From Hymenobacter sp. APR13 (GTDB lineage Bacteria; Bacteroidota; Bacteroidia; Cytophagales; Hymenobacteraceae): DNA of 64,000 nt. Where the stretch lies: the NCBI RefSeq assembly GCF_000737515.1, contig NZ_CP006587.1, positions 2,537,001-2,601,000 of the forward strand, read 5' to 3'. Within the stretch, counting starts at the first letter, position 1, and every line of letters starts with the position of its first letter. The position numbers and the translations under genes are program-made. A model generated the notes under the pieces. It saw only the letters and a program-made list of their open reading frames with translations. It made no database searches and was not told the origin of the DNA. Positions 34,512 to 42,062 of this stretch are shown piece after piece.

Positions 34512-34543
34512 TTTGTTGTTTCCAACTCAACCGCTTACCTTTG
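34512..34543 (+). promoter_or_regulatory. Promoter of rpmH-rnpA
   Basis: TTTG (34512-34515), 20 bases, then TACCTTTG (34536-34543): an exact fit to the Bacteroidota promoter consensus, 35 bases before the rpmH ATG. Confidence 0.85.
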
Positions 34544-34578
34544 CCGGCCCTACCTGTAATTGAGTCACCAGACATACC

Positions 34579-34737
34579 ATGAAACGTACTTTTCAGCCCT
34601 CGCAGCGTAAGCGCCGCAACAAGCACGGGTTCCGCACCCGCATGGAATCCGCTAACGGCCGCAGCGTGCTGGCCCGCCGCCGTGCCAAAGGCCGCAAGCG
34701 CCTGACCGTATCCGACGAAGGCCGTCACAAGCGCTAG
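34579..34737 (+). CDS. rpmH: 50S ribosomal protein L34
   Basis: The 52-residue product is the basic L34 protein of the large subunit. It begins [20 protein letters not shown] and ends [15 protein letters not shown], the standard family pattern. It is followed 16 bases later by rnpA, the classical gene pair in bacteria, here separated from dnaA. A strong promoter lies upstream. Confidence 0.98.
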   Translation: MKRTFQPSQRKRRNKHGFRTRMESANGRSVLARRRAKGRKRLTVSDEGRHKR

Positions 34738-34753
34738 GCTGCTGCCAACTGCT

Positions 34754-35197
34754 GTGGCTGAGCTCCTTACCCCGCACCCGTTGCCGGAGGAGCGCTCCTA
34801 TTCGTTTTCGAAAGAAGAACACCTGTGCCGAAAAAAACTCATTGATGAGCTTTTCGCACAGGGTTCTTCTTTTGGTTTATACCCCCTGCGGCTGGTGTGG
34901 CGGCCCGCCGAAACGCCTACCGCTACGCCCCCGCAGGTGCTGGTGAGCGTGAGCAAGCGCAATTTCAAGCGCGCCGTCGACCGCAACTACCTCAAGCGCC
35001 TCATGCGCGAGGCTTACCGCCTCAATAAGCACCGCCTCACGGAGGCTGCGGGCGGCCACGGCGTCGGGCTGCTGGCCATTATCTACACCGGGAAGGAAAA
35101 AAAGCCTTTCGCGCTGGTGGAAAAAAAATTAATTTCAGGGCTGGAGCGTTTGCTGACTGACGCAACCCCGCACGGCGCGCAGGCGTCTGCTGTGTAG
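34754..35197 (+). CDS. rnpA: Ribonuclease P protein component
   Basis: RnpA is the protein subunit that helps the RNase P RNA cleave tRNA 5' leaders. The 147-residue frame starts with GTG at 34754. The conserved basic block is VSKRNFKRAVDRNYLKRLMR (about residues 66-85), and FSKEEHLCRKKLIDELFAQG near the N-terminus is the conserved first helix. The N-terminal 15 residues and the C-terminal tail (after ISGLERLL) are extensions. Cotranscribed with rpmH; the S41 peptidase gene follows after 28 bases. Confidence 0.93.
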   Translation: MAELLTPHPLPEERSYSFSKEEHLCRKKLIDELFAQGSSFGLYPLRLVWRPAETPTATPPQVLVSVSKRNFKRAVDRNYLKRLMREAYRLNKHRLTEAAGGHGVGLLAIIYTGKEKKPFALVEKKLISGLERLLTDATPHGAQASAV

Positions 35198-35225
35198 GGT
35201 TGTTTTTCTGCTCCTTCCCCTGTCT

Positions 35226-36917
35226 ATGCGCAACAAGTCTATTGTGGCCGGTGCCCTCCTGAGCGGGGCCGCGCTGTTGGTTTCCTTCCGCTCCGACAAC
35301 GAACGGTACTTCGAAATCGCCAAGAACCTCGACATCTTCGCCACCCTGTTCAAGGAGGTGAATACCTATTATGTCGACGAGGTGCCGCCGGCCAAGCTGG
35401 TGAAGACGGGCATCGACGCCATGCTCAAGTCGCTGGACCCCTATACTAACTACATTCCCGAAGACGACATTGAGGACTTCCGGACCCTGACCACCGGCCA
35501 GTACGGCGGGATTGGGGCGGTAGTGGTGAAGCGCAACGGCAAAACCATCGTGCAGGCTGCCTACGAAGGCTATCCGGCCCAGAAGGCGGGTCTGCTGCCC
35601 GGCGACGAGATTCTGACCATCAACGGTGTCAATGTTGAGAAGAAGAACAACTCCGACATCAGCAAGCTGCTGAAGGGGCAGGCCAACTCGCTGGTGAAGC
35701 TGATGGTGACCCGCTATGGCCAGGACGCGCCGGTGGAAATCAACATCACGCGCGACAAGATTCAGGTGGACAACGTGCCGTACTACGGCATGCTCACCAA
35801 CGATATCGGTTATTTCCAGTTGTCGGGCTTCACGGTGGATGCCGGCAAGGAAGTGCGCATGGCCCTCACCAAGCTCAAGGAGCAGGGGGCCAAGAAAATC
35901 GTGTTCGATATCCGCGACAACCCCGGCGGTTTGCTCAACGAGTCGGTGAACATCTCCAACCTGTTTGTGGACAAAGGGCTGGACATCGTGAGCACCAAGG
36001 GCAAGGTTTCCGATTGGAACAAGACCTATAAGGCGCTGGACATGCCGCTGGACACCCAGATTCCGGTGGTTATCATCACAAGCAGCCGGTCGGCGTCGGC
36101 GTCGGAAATCGTGTCGGGCGTGCTGCAGGACTACGACCGCGCCGTGGTGGTAGGGGAGCGGACGTTTGGCAAGGGCCTCGTGCAGGCAACCCGGCCGCTG
36201 AGCTACAACTCGCAGTTGAAGGTGACGACCGCCAAATACTACATCCCGAGCGGCCGCTGCATCCAGGAAATCGATTATGCTCATCGGGCGGATGATGGCA
36301 CGCTGGGCAAAGTGCCCGACTCGTTGCGCACAGCCTTCAAAACGCAGGCCGGCCGCACCGTGTACGACGGCGGCGGTGTGGCGCCTGACGTGGAAGTGCA
36401 GGACCGCGAAATTGCCGACATCACGCGGGTGCTGCTGCAGAAAAGCTACCTCTTCGACTACGCCACCCGCTACCGCGCCGAGCACGCCACCATTGCGCCG
36501 GCCCGGCAGTTCAAGCTCTCGGATGCCGACTATGCCAAGTTCACGGACTACCTCAAGGGCAAGGATATCAGCTACAGCACCGACGCCGAGAAGGCCATCA
36601 ACGACCTCACCAAAAAGGTGAAGGAAGAGAAGCACTACGACGACGTGAAAACCGAGCTGGAGGCCATGCGCCGCAAGGTGAGCACCAACAAAGGCAACGA
36701 CCTGACCCGCTTCAAGCCGGAAATCAAGGACTTGCTGGAGCAGGAGATCGTGTCGCGCTACTACTTCCAGAAGGGCCAGATTGAAGCCACCTTCGACGAC
36801 GACCCCAACATCCTGATGGCCATGAGCGTGCTCAACGACCCCAACCGCTACGCCGCCCTGCTCCGCCCCAACGGCCGCGCCGCCAGCGCCACCAAAGGAG
36901 CCGGCACTGCGAAGTAG
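35226..36917 (+). CDS. S41 family C-terminal processing peptidase
   Basis: 563 residues. A membrane anchor or signal segment (MRNKSIVAGALLSGAALLVS) precedes a PDZ domain (about 88-165, YPAQKAGLLPGDEILTING). The S41 core follows, with NPGGLLNESV, the catalytic Ser in SRSASASEIVSG (about 288) and the Lys in TFGKGLVQ (about 315). The C-terminal 150 residues are Lys/Glu-rich and helical, ending in an Ala-rich tail. Such periplasmic peptidases trim C-termini of envelope proteins. Likely the third gene of the rpmH-rnpA transcript. A strong terminator follows. Confidence 0.93.
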   Translation: MRNKSIVAGALLSGAALLVSFRSDNERYFEIAKNLDIFATLFKEVNTYYVDEVPPAKLVKTGIDAMLKSLDPYTNYIPEDDIEDFRTLTTGQYGGIGAVVVKRNGKTIVQAAYEGYPAQKAGLLPGDEILTINGVNVEKKNNSDISKLLKGQANSLVKLMVTRYGQDAPVEINITRDKIQVDNVPYYGMLTNDIGYFQLSGFTVDAGKEVRMALTKLKEQGAKKIVFDIRDNPGGLLNESVNISNLFVDKGLDIVSTKGKVSDWNKTYKALDMPLDTQIPVVIITSSRSASASEIVSGVLQDYDRAVVVGERTFGKGLVQATRPLSYNSQLKVTTAKYYIPSGRCIQEIDYAHRADDGTLGKVPDSLRTAFKTQAGRTVYDGGGVAPDVEVQDREIADITRVLLQKSYLFDYATRYRAEHATIAPARQFKLSDADYAKFTDYLKGKDISYSTDAEKAINDLTKKVKEEKHYDDVKTELEAMRRKVSTNKGNDLTRFKPEIKDLLEQEIVSRYYFQKGQIEATFDDDPNILMAMSVLNDPNRYAALLRPNGRAASATKGAGTAK

Positions 36918-36928
36918 TCAAGATTTGT

Positions 36929-36974
36929 AAAAGCAAAAGAGCAGATTCCACCAAGAATCTGCTCTTTTGCTTTT
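36929..36974 (+). terminator. Terminator that abuts the next start codon
   Basis: Perfect 20-base arms (36929-36948 and 36955-36974), AAAAGCAAAAGAGCAGATTC and its complement, with a 6-base loop. The hairpin ends two bases before the ATG of the next + strand gene (36977). Any transcript of that gene starting upstream would carry the hairpin over its ribosome entry site. Confidence 0.85.
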
Positions 36975-36976
36975 CT

Positions 36977-37657
36977 ATGAAACTACACCGACTGTGCTTT
37001 GCTATGCTGCTCATGGCTGTTATAGCTTGTCAAAAAACTGAGCCGATTGCCGAGAACTTAGCAACACCTGCTAATGCGTGGATTGACACTGTTCGTTTCA
37101 ACACTGAATTGACTGATGAGCAGCGTCGCCAAGTCTTTTATGTTCGGAATCATGAGGAGGATTATCTTACGATTCGGGACACTTCCCGGATAATGCTTCG
37201 CTTCTTCTGGAGCCGCTCATTTCATCCTTTTACAGTGGTCAGGCTTGAGAACCGGCCGGAATTCTACGATTCTGCAGGAGTCGTGAAGAAATATGAAGAA
37301 TGGTTCGCCACGTACAAGCAGGATATCCGGCGTATAAACCACGACTGCCCTACCAGAAAGGATGACCGCTGCTATGGTAAAGTTTTGCCTTTCGTGCATC
37401 GGCAAGGGGTTGAAATTCTACCAGTGAACCAACGCCCTCCATTACTGGCTCTTTTAGACTCCATTGGCTTCTGGCAAATGCGCCCTGTCTACTCTGCTGG
37501 TGCTCACACCGACGGTTCCAATTGGACGTTGCAGGTGTACTACAAAGGGAAATACCATGAAGTATCGACAGATTTGCAGCGGCATCCAATTAAGCTAGTG
37601 TGTCTGCGGCTGCTGAAGCTCAGTAAATACCCTGCTAAACCCGACGAAATCTATTAA
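36977..37657 (+). CDS. AT-rich lipoprotein of unknown function
   Basis: 226 residues. Lipoprotein signal MKLHRLCFAMLLMAVIAC (Cys18), then a hydrophilic N-terminal linker and a mixed domain with FNTELTDEQRRQVFYVRNHE, RIMLRFFWSRSFHPFTVV, NHDCPTRKDDRCYGKV (a likely disulfide) and WTLQVYYKGKYHEVSTDL. I do not recognise the family. Base composition and codon use are much more AT-rich than the flanking S41 and tsaB genes, a sign of transfer. Its TAA overlaps the tsaB ATG by one base, and a terminator hairpin sits right before its start. Confidence 0.8.
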   Translation: MKLHRLCFAMLLMAVIACQKTEPIAENLATPANAWIDTVRFNTELTDEQRRQVFYVRNHEEDYLTIRDTSRIMLRFFWSRSFHPFTVVRLENRPEFYDSAGVVKKYEEWFATYKQDIRRINHDCPTRKDDRCYGKVLPFVHRQGVEILPVNQRPPLLALLDSIGFWQMRPVYSAGAHTDGSNWTLQVYYKGKYHEVSTDLQRHPIKLVCLRLLKLSKYPAKPDEIY

Positions 37658-38352
37658 TGCCTAGCCTCATCCTCTCTCTCGAAACGTCTTCCGCTGTTTG
37701 TTCTGTGGCTTTGCACCAGCTGGACGATGGCCGGCTGGTAGGGCAGTCGGAGCTGCGGCTGGAGAAGTCGCACTCCTCGCACCTGAGCGTACTCATCAGC
37801 CAGCTGCTGGAAAACACGCTGCACACCCTGGCTGACGTAGCGGCCGTGGCCGTAAGCGACGGGCCGGGCTCCTACACGGGGCTGCGGATTGGGGCTGCTG
37901 CCGCCAAGGGGCTGTGCTACGCGCTGGATATTCCGCTGCTGGCCGTGAGCACCCTGGCGGCGCTGGCCCGGCAGGTGGCCGCTGCCACCGTGCCCACCGA
38001 AGACCAGCTGCTGTGTCCCATGCTGGACGCGCGCCGTATGGAAGTCTACACCGCCCTCTACCGCCCCGATGGGGCCGAAGTGCTGGCCCCCACGCCGCTC
38101 ATCCTCGATGAAACCGCGCTAACCGAACAAACCACCCACCACCGCGTGTTGTGCTTCGGAAACGGCGCGGTGAAATTCCGGCCGCTCGCGGAAGGCAACC
38201 CGAACGTGGCGTTTCTGACCGGCATCGAGCCTTCGGCAGTGGCTGTGGGTGCGCTGGCGGTGGAAGCCTACGCCCGGCAGGAGTCCCGCGACGTGGCGTA
38301 TTACGAGCCGTTTTACCTGAAAGAGGTGTACACCACTACCCCGAAAAGCTGA
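37657..38352 (+). CDS. tsaB: tRNA threonylcarbamoyladenosine biosynthesis protein TsaB
   Basis: TsaB is the inactive Kae1-like partner that supports TsaD in forming t6A37 of ANN-decoding tRNAs. The 231-residue product is the usual length. It has the N-terminal ILSLETSSAVCSVAL, KSHSSHLSVLISQLLE, VAVSDGPGSYTGLRIGAAAAKGL (nucleotide-fold loop) and MLDARRMEVYTALY. The ATG overlaps the stop of the preceding AT-rich lipoprotein gene by one base, so translation may be coupled even though the two genes differ strongly in composition. Confidence 0.93.
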   Translation: MPSLILSLETSSAVCSVALHQLDDGRLVGQSELRLEKSHSSHLSVLISQLLENTLHTLADVAAVAVSDGPGSYTGLRIGAAAAKGLCYALDIPLLAVSTLAALARQVAAATVPTEDQLLCPMLDARRMEVYTALYRPDGAEVLAPTPLILDETALTEQTTHHRVLCFGNGAVKFRPLAEGNPNVAFLTGIEPSAVAVGALAVEAYARQESRDVAYYEPFYLKEVYTTTPKS

Positions 38353-38364
38353 GCTGCGCCGGCG

Positions 38365-38535
38365 CTAGTGCCGATAGCCCTGCCAGGTGCCGCCGTAGCG
38401 GTAGCCGGGCAGTGGTTTGGCCTTCAGGCAGCAGCTTTCGCAGACGAAAATCCAGCTTTTGCCTTCGGCCGGCGTTTGGATGCGGTATAGCGTGGTTGCC
38501 TCGGTCTGACAATGGGCGCAGATTTTTGTTTTCAT
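38365..38535 (-). CDS. Small two-CxxC zinc-ribbon-like protein, 56 residues
   Basis: A short minus-strand gene starting at ATG 38535. It begins MKTKICAHCQTEATTLYRIQ, continues SWIFVCESCCLKAK and ends GGTWQGYRH, so CxxC pairs at residues 6-9 and 32-35 could bind one zinc. I recall similar small proteins in other Bacteroidota, with a YRYGGTW-type end. A longer frame on the same strand (38336-38560, different phase) is its shadow. The gene is convergent with tsaB (12 bases apart) and divergent from the DUF2480 gene. The role is unknown. Confidence 0.75.
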   Translation of the reverse strand: MKTKICAHCQTEATTLYRIQTPAEGKSWIFVCESCCLKAKPLPGYRYGGTWQGYRH

Positions 38536-38619
38536 GGTGAGGAGTCTGACCGGTCAACAACTTTTTGTGGTCGTTGCTTTGTTTGAAGTTTTGTTTCGCT
38601 TGTTTATCCTGCCTTTCTC

Positions 38620-39141
38620 ATGGAACCGTTATTCGTCAACCGCGTCGCCAGCAGTGCCCTTACGGCGCTGAACCTGGAGGAACTGCTGCACCCCGGCGAG
38701 CGGGTCGTGTACGACATCAAGGACAACCTGTTTCACGGCCTGATGCTGCGCGAAAAGGATTTGCGCGAGTTCGTGAAAACCCACGACTGGAGCCAGTACG
38801 ACGGCCAGAACGTGGCCATCATCTGCTCGGCCGATGCCATTGTGCCCACCTGGGCCTACATGCTGCTGGCCAGCAAGCTGCAGGGCCATGCCCACCGCTA
38901 CGTGTTCGGGAGCCTGGAGGCGCTGGAGCAGGAGCTGTTTCAGGAAGCCATTGCCGGCATCAATGCCGAAGACTACCGCGACGCCAAAGTGGTGGTGAAG
39001 GGCTGCGGCGAGAAGCCCGTGCCGACTTACGCCTACGTGGCTATCATGCAGAAGCTGCTGCCCGTGGTGAGCAGCGTGATGTACGGCGAGCCGTGCAGCA
39101 CCGTGCCGCTGTATAAAAAGCCGAAGGTTAGTGTAGCATAG
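38620..39141 (+). CDS. DUF2480 family protein
   Basis: 173 residues, cytosolic. It has the DUF2480 pattern: LEELLHPGERVVYDIKDNLF, LREKDLREFVKTHDW, AIICSADAIVPTWAYMLLAS and VVVKGCGEKPVPTYAYVAI. Function of the family is unknown to me. The last codons and the stop (GTA GCA TAG) are formed by the left end of a family B palindromic repeat (39133-39155), so the final Val-Ala derive from that element. The upstream gap has T-rich TTTG motifs but no clear -7 box. Confidence 0.88.
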   Translation: MEPLFVNRVASSALTALNLEELLHPGERVVYDIKDNLFHGLMLREKDLREFVKTHDWSQYDGQNVAIICSADAIVPTWAYMLLASKLQGHAHRYVFGSLEALEQELFQEAIAGINAEDYRDAKVVVKGCGEKPVPTYAYVAIMQKLLPVVSSVMYGEPCSTVPLYKKPKVSVA

Positions 39142-39200
39142 GTTTTAGCCTGTGCTGGACCTCACCCCCCCGGCCCCCTCTTCAGAAGAGAGGAGGAGCC
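39133..39200. repeat. Family B repeat plus CCCCCTCTTC/GAAGAGAGG hairpin
   Basis: GTAGCATAGGTTTTAGCCTGTGC (39133-39155) is a family B copy that includes the stop codon of the upstream gene. Right after it, ACCTCACCCCCCCGGCCCCCT followed by CTTCAGAAGAG and AGGAGGAGC forms a second imperfect palindrome (about 39160-39200), with a run of C that looks like boilerplate intergenic repeat. Confidence 0.65.
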
Positions 39201-39322
39201 TGACGATTTGGTGTCCTATTTGAAGCCCGGTAGCGTTGCTGCCGGGCTTTTGCTTTTGGGCTGGTAGCTTACGCAGCGGCAGCAGGGGTTTGTGCATCTT
39301 TGGCCCACAACTTCTGCTCCGT

Positions 39323-40618
39323 ATGCCCCAAGCCAGCCCCTACAAAATCAGCGTTCTGACCGGCATTTCCATTGTGGTGGCCAATATGGTGGGCACCGGC
39401 GTGTTTACCAGCCTGGGGTTTCAGGTGACGGATATCAAGAGCGGGTTTGCGCTGCTGATGCTGTGGGCTGTGGGCGGGCTGGTGGCCTTATGCGGGGCGC
39501 TGAGCTACGGCGAGCTGGCCACGGCCCTGCCCCGCTCGGGCGGCGAGTACCACTACCTGTCGCGCATCTACCACCCGGCAGTGGGCTTTCTGTCGGGCTG
39601 GGTATCGAGTACAGTGGGGTTTGCGGCGCCTACGGCGCTGGCGGCCATGGCGCTGGGTAAGTACGCCGGCAGCGTGTGGCCGGGGCTGCCGCCGCTGCTG
39701 CTGCCGGTGGGCGTGGTGCTGGCCCTCACGGCGGTACACGCCAGCAGCCGCCGTGCCGGCAGCCGTCTGCAGCTCGTCGTGACGGCCGTGAAGGTGCTGG
39801 TGCTGGTGGCGTTTGTGGGCGTGGGGCTGGTGGTGGCCGTGCCGCAGGGACTGTCGTTTGCGCCGTCGGCCGAGGCAGGACGCGAGCTGCTGAGTCCGGC
39901 GTTTGCGGTAGCGCTGGTGTACGTGTCGTATGCCTACTCGGGCTGGAACGCGGCCGTGTACGCCACCGGCGAGGTGCAGGAGCCGCAACGCACGCTGCCG
40001 CGCATCCTGCTCACGGGCACGGCGCTGGTGCTGGCCCTGTATGTGGCCCTGAACTTCGTTTTCCTGTACTCCACGCCCATCAGCAAGCTGGCCGGGCAGG
40101 CCGAAGTCGGCTTTATTGCGGGCACGGAGCTGTTTGGGCCGCTGGGCGGGCGGCTGATGGGCGGGCTGATTGCGGCCCTGCTGGTGTCCACCATCAGCGC
40201 CATGATTTTTGCCGGGCCGCGCATTGTGCAGGTGATGGGGGAAGATCTGCCGCCGCTGCGGCCGCTGGCGCAGCTGAGTGCGGCTGGCATTCCGGTGCGG
40301 GCCATGCTGCTGCAAACCGCCCTCACGCTGTTGTTCATCGTCACAGCCACCTTCGAGCAGGTGCTGCTGTACGCGGGCTTCGTGCTCAACCTGTTCACGT
40401 TCCTGACGGTGCTGGGGCTATTTGTGCTGCGCTGGCGCGAGCCGAATCTGCCGCGGCCCTACCGCGCCTGGGGCTACCCGGTCACGCCGCTGCTGTTCCT
40501 GGCCCTCAGCGCCTGGACGCTCTGGTTCATCATCCACGACAAGCCCACCGAGTCGCTCTACGGCCTGCTGACCGTGCTGGCGGGGCTGGTGCCCTACGCG
40601 CTGAGCCGGCGACGGTAA
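39323..40618 (+). CDS. APC-family amino acid permease
   Basis: 431 residues with about twelve transmembrane helices. The family opening is LTGISIVVANMVGTGVFTSL (helix 1 with the broken GTG motif), then LMLWAVGGLVALCGALSYGE (helix 2) and ALPRSGGEYHYLSRIYHP. SYAYSGWNAAVYATGEVQEP follows, a substrate-site loop seen in the LAT/APC branch. Probably a proton- or exchange-driven amino acid transporter in the inner membrane. Start 39323 follows a CATCTTTG box (39295-39302); the earlier frame start at 39236 is rejected. Confidence 0.9.
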   Translation: MPQASPYKISVLTGISIVVANMVGTGVFTSLGFQVTDIKSGFALLMLWAVGGLVALCGALSYGELATALPRSGGEYHYLSRIYHPAVGFLSGWVSSTVGFAAPTALAAMALGKYAGSVWPGLPPLLLPVGVVLALTAVHASSRRAGSRLQLVVTAVKVLVLVAFVGVGLVVAVPQGLSFAPSAEAGRELLSPAFAVALVYVSYAYSGWNAAVYATGEVQEPQRTLPRILLTGTALVLALYVALNFVFLYSTPISKLAGQAEVGFIAGTELFGPLGGRLMGGLIAALLVSTISAMIFAGPRIVQVMGEDLPPLRPLAQLSAAGIPVRAMLLQTALTLLFIVTATFEQVLLYAGFVLNLFTFLTVLGLFVLRWREPNLPRPYRAWGYPVTPLLFLALSAWTLWFIIHDKPTESLYGLLTVLAGLVPYALSRRR

Positions 40619-40677
40619 GCCGGCCCGCTGCCGGTCGGCCTCGTCACATCAGAAACGCCTATTCCCTGCCTTACCAC

Positions 40678-41310
40678 ATGGACATCACCCTCGCCACCCG
40701 CTGGCACCAGCTCACGGCCCCGCTACTGCCCGATGAAGCCGCCCGCACCGCCATGCTCACGCAGCTGACCAAGGCCTACGAGGCCCCGGGCCGTCACTAC
40801 CACACGCTCACCCACATTCAGGCGCTGCTCGATGCCACTGACCAAGCCGCCGCCCAGCTGCAAGATTCGGTAGTAGTGCAACTGGCCGTGTGGTTTCACG
40901 ATGCCGTGTACGAGGCGCTGCGCTCCGACAACGAAGCGAAGAGCGCCGAGCTGGCTCGCGAATTTCTGACAATAACCTCCCTTTCCGCCGAACGCCAGGC
41001 GCGGGTGGCCTTCCTGATTGAGCGCACGCACGACCACACCCAGCCCCAGCCGCCCGACGACCCGGACCTGCTGTTTTTCCTGGATGCCGATCTGGCCATC
41101 CTGGGTGCTTCCGAAGCCCGCTACCAGGAATATGCCCGGCAGGTGCGGCAGGAGTACCGCCTGGTGCCGGGCCTGCTCTACCGCCGTGGCCGCCGCAAGG
41201 TGCTGCAGAAGCTGCTGGAGGCGCCGGTGCTCTACCACACGCCCGGTTTTCGGGAGCAGCTCGATGCCGCCGCCCGCCGCAATCTGGCGCAGGAGCTGCG
41301 GACGTTGTAG
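40678..41310 (+). CDS. Predicted HD-superfamily metal-dependent phosphohydrolase (COG4339-like)
   Basis: 210 residues, cytosolic. Metal-ligand motifs are RHYHTLTHI (His residues near residue 42), LAVWFHDAVYE (HD pair at about 74-75) and FLDADLAILG (Asp at about 136). This matches the small HD-type proteins of COG4339; the substrate is unknown. The ATG at 40678 starts MDITLATRWHQL; a much longer open frame continues upstream inside the permease gene in another phase and is an artefact. 59 bases separate the two genes, so cotranscription is possible. Confidence 0.85.
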   Translation: MDITLATRWHQLTAPLLPDEAARTAMLTQLTKAYEAPGRHYHTLTHIQALLDATDQAAAQLQDSVVVQLAVWFHDAVYEALRSDNEAKSAELAREFLTITSLSAERQARVAFLIERTHDHTQPQPPDDPDLLFFLDADLAILGASEARYQEYARQVRQEYRLVPGLLYRRGRRKVLQKLLEAPVLYHTPGFREQLDAAARRNLAQELRTL

Positions 41311-41344
41311 GGGCTAGCAGTAGCGTTGTGGCACGCTCATCGGG

Positions 41345-41923
41345 CTATCGACTGCCGAGCAGGTAGCTTAGCTGCGCCTGAAACACTGAGTTGCGCGGGC
41401 CTTGCCGGGTAATGCGCACCAAATCATGGGTGTAGCGCACGCCCAGGCCCAATCCCATCGGCAGTTGATATCCCACGCCGGCTACCCCACCCGCCTGTAG
41501 GCGGTTAGCGCCTTCTGTATCGGTGAAGGTGCCGGTAGGACCTTCGTTGCGGACAGCCACCAGGTAGCTAATCTGTGGTCCTACCTCGAAGAACAAACCG
41601 CCTGCATTGATTCTGGCCAAAATGGGCAAATCCAGGTAGTGAAATCGGTCGGTATACGTGCCACTAGCATAGGTGATTTTTGAGCCTTTCTGTGAGTACA
41701 GGAGCTCGGGCTGTAGCATCAGAAACCCGTCGGAAGATAGCGGCACCTGGGCGAATACTCCCACAGCGGGTGCCCAACGGCGTTGTGGCCCCTCGTAGTT
41801 GGGCGACGTGACACCAGCATAGTTAACGCCTGCTTTTATACCCAACCGGACGTTTTGCGCACTGGCGGATATAAAAACAGTGCTTAGTAGGAAGGTAGCA
41901 CCGGATAGGAATAGGTTTTTCAT
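41345..41923 (-). CDS. PorT-family outer-membrane beta-barrel protein
   Basis: 192 residues, the third PorT-like barrel in the window. Signal peptide MKNLFLSGATFLLSTVFISASA, then VRLGIKAGVNYAGVTSPNYE, LMLQPELLYSQKGSKI, FHYLDLPILARINAGGLFFE, VGPQISYLV, GLGVRYTHDLVRI and FQAQLSYLLGSR. It is smaller than the pair at 12.9-14.4 kb. ATG 41923 starts the signal peptide; the upstream extension to 41977 is rejected. It is divergent from the S9 peptidase gene. Confidence 0.85.
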   Translation of the reverse strand: MKNLFLSGATFLLSTVFISASAQNVRLGIKAGVNYAGVTSPNYEGPQRRWAPAVGVFAQVPLSSDGFLMLQPELLYSQKGSKITYASGTYTDRFHYLDLPILARINAGGLFFEVGPQISYLVAVRNEGPTGTFTDTEGANRLQAGGVAGVGYQLPMGLGLGVRYTHDLVRITRQGPRNSVFQAQLSYLLGSR

Positions 41924-42054
41924 GGGCGGAAGATAGGATTCAGGGCTGTTTCCCTCCAATAATGAAGCGCCGGCCAACAGTGGTTCTCACTGCATGGGGC
42001 TGGCAACGCTGCGTCTGCAATTGTGTCTCTACGGCAATCTTTCAATTCGAATTG

Positions 42055-42062
42055 TAGCTTTG
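42055..42062 (+). promoter_or_regulatory. TAnnTTTG box touching the S9 peptidase start codon
   Basis: TAGCTTTG ends at 42062 and the ATG begins at 42063 (a second in-frame ATG at 42066). If this box is used, the transcript would begin inside or just after the start codon; if not, the match is accidental. Confidence 0.35.

Noticed and set aside
34339..34728. N-terminal extension of the M61 frame across rpmH
   Set aside because: It would be antisense to L34, and a -7 box lies inside it just before the shorter start.
38336..38560. 74-codon minus-strand frame near tsaB
   Set aside because: Different phase from the CxxC gene at 38365-38535, which has the coherent motif pattern.
39676..40677. Long opening upstream of the HD-domain gene in the same frame
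   Set aside because: It runs through the permease gene in a different phase and is Ala/Gly/Arg-rich; the HD gene starts at 40678.
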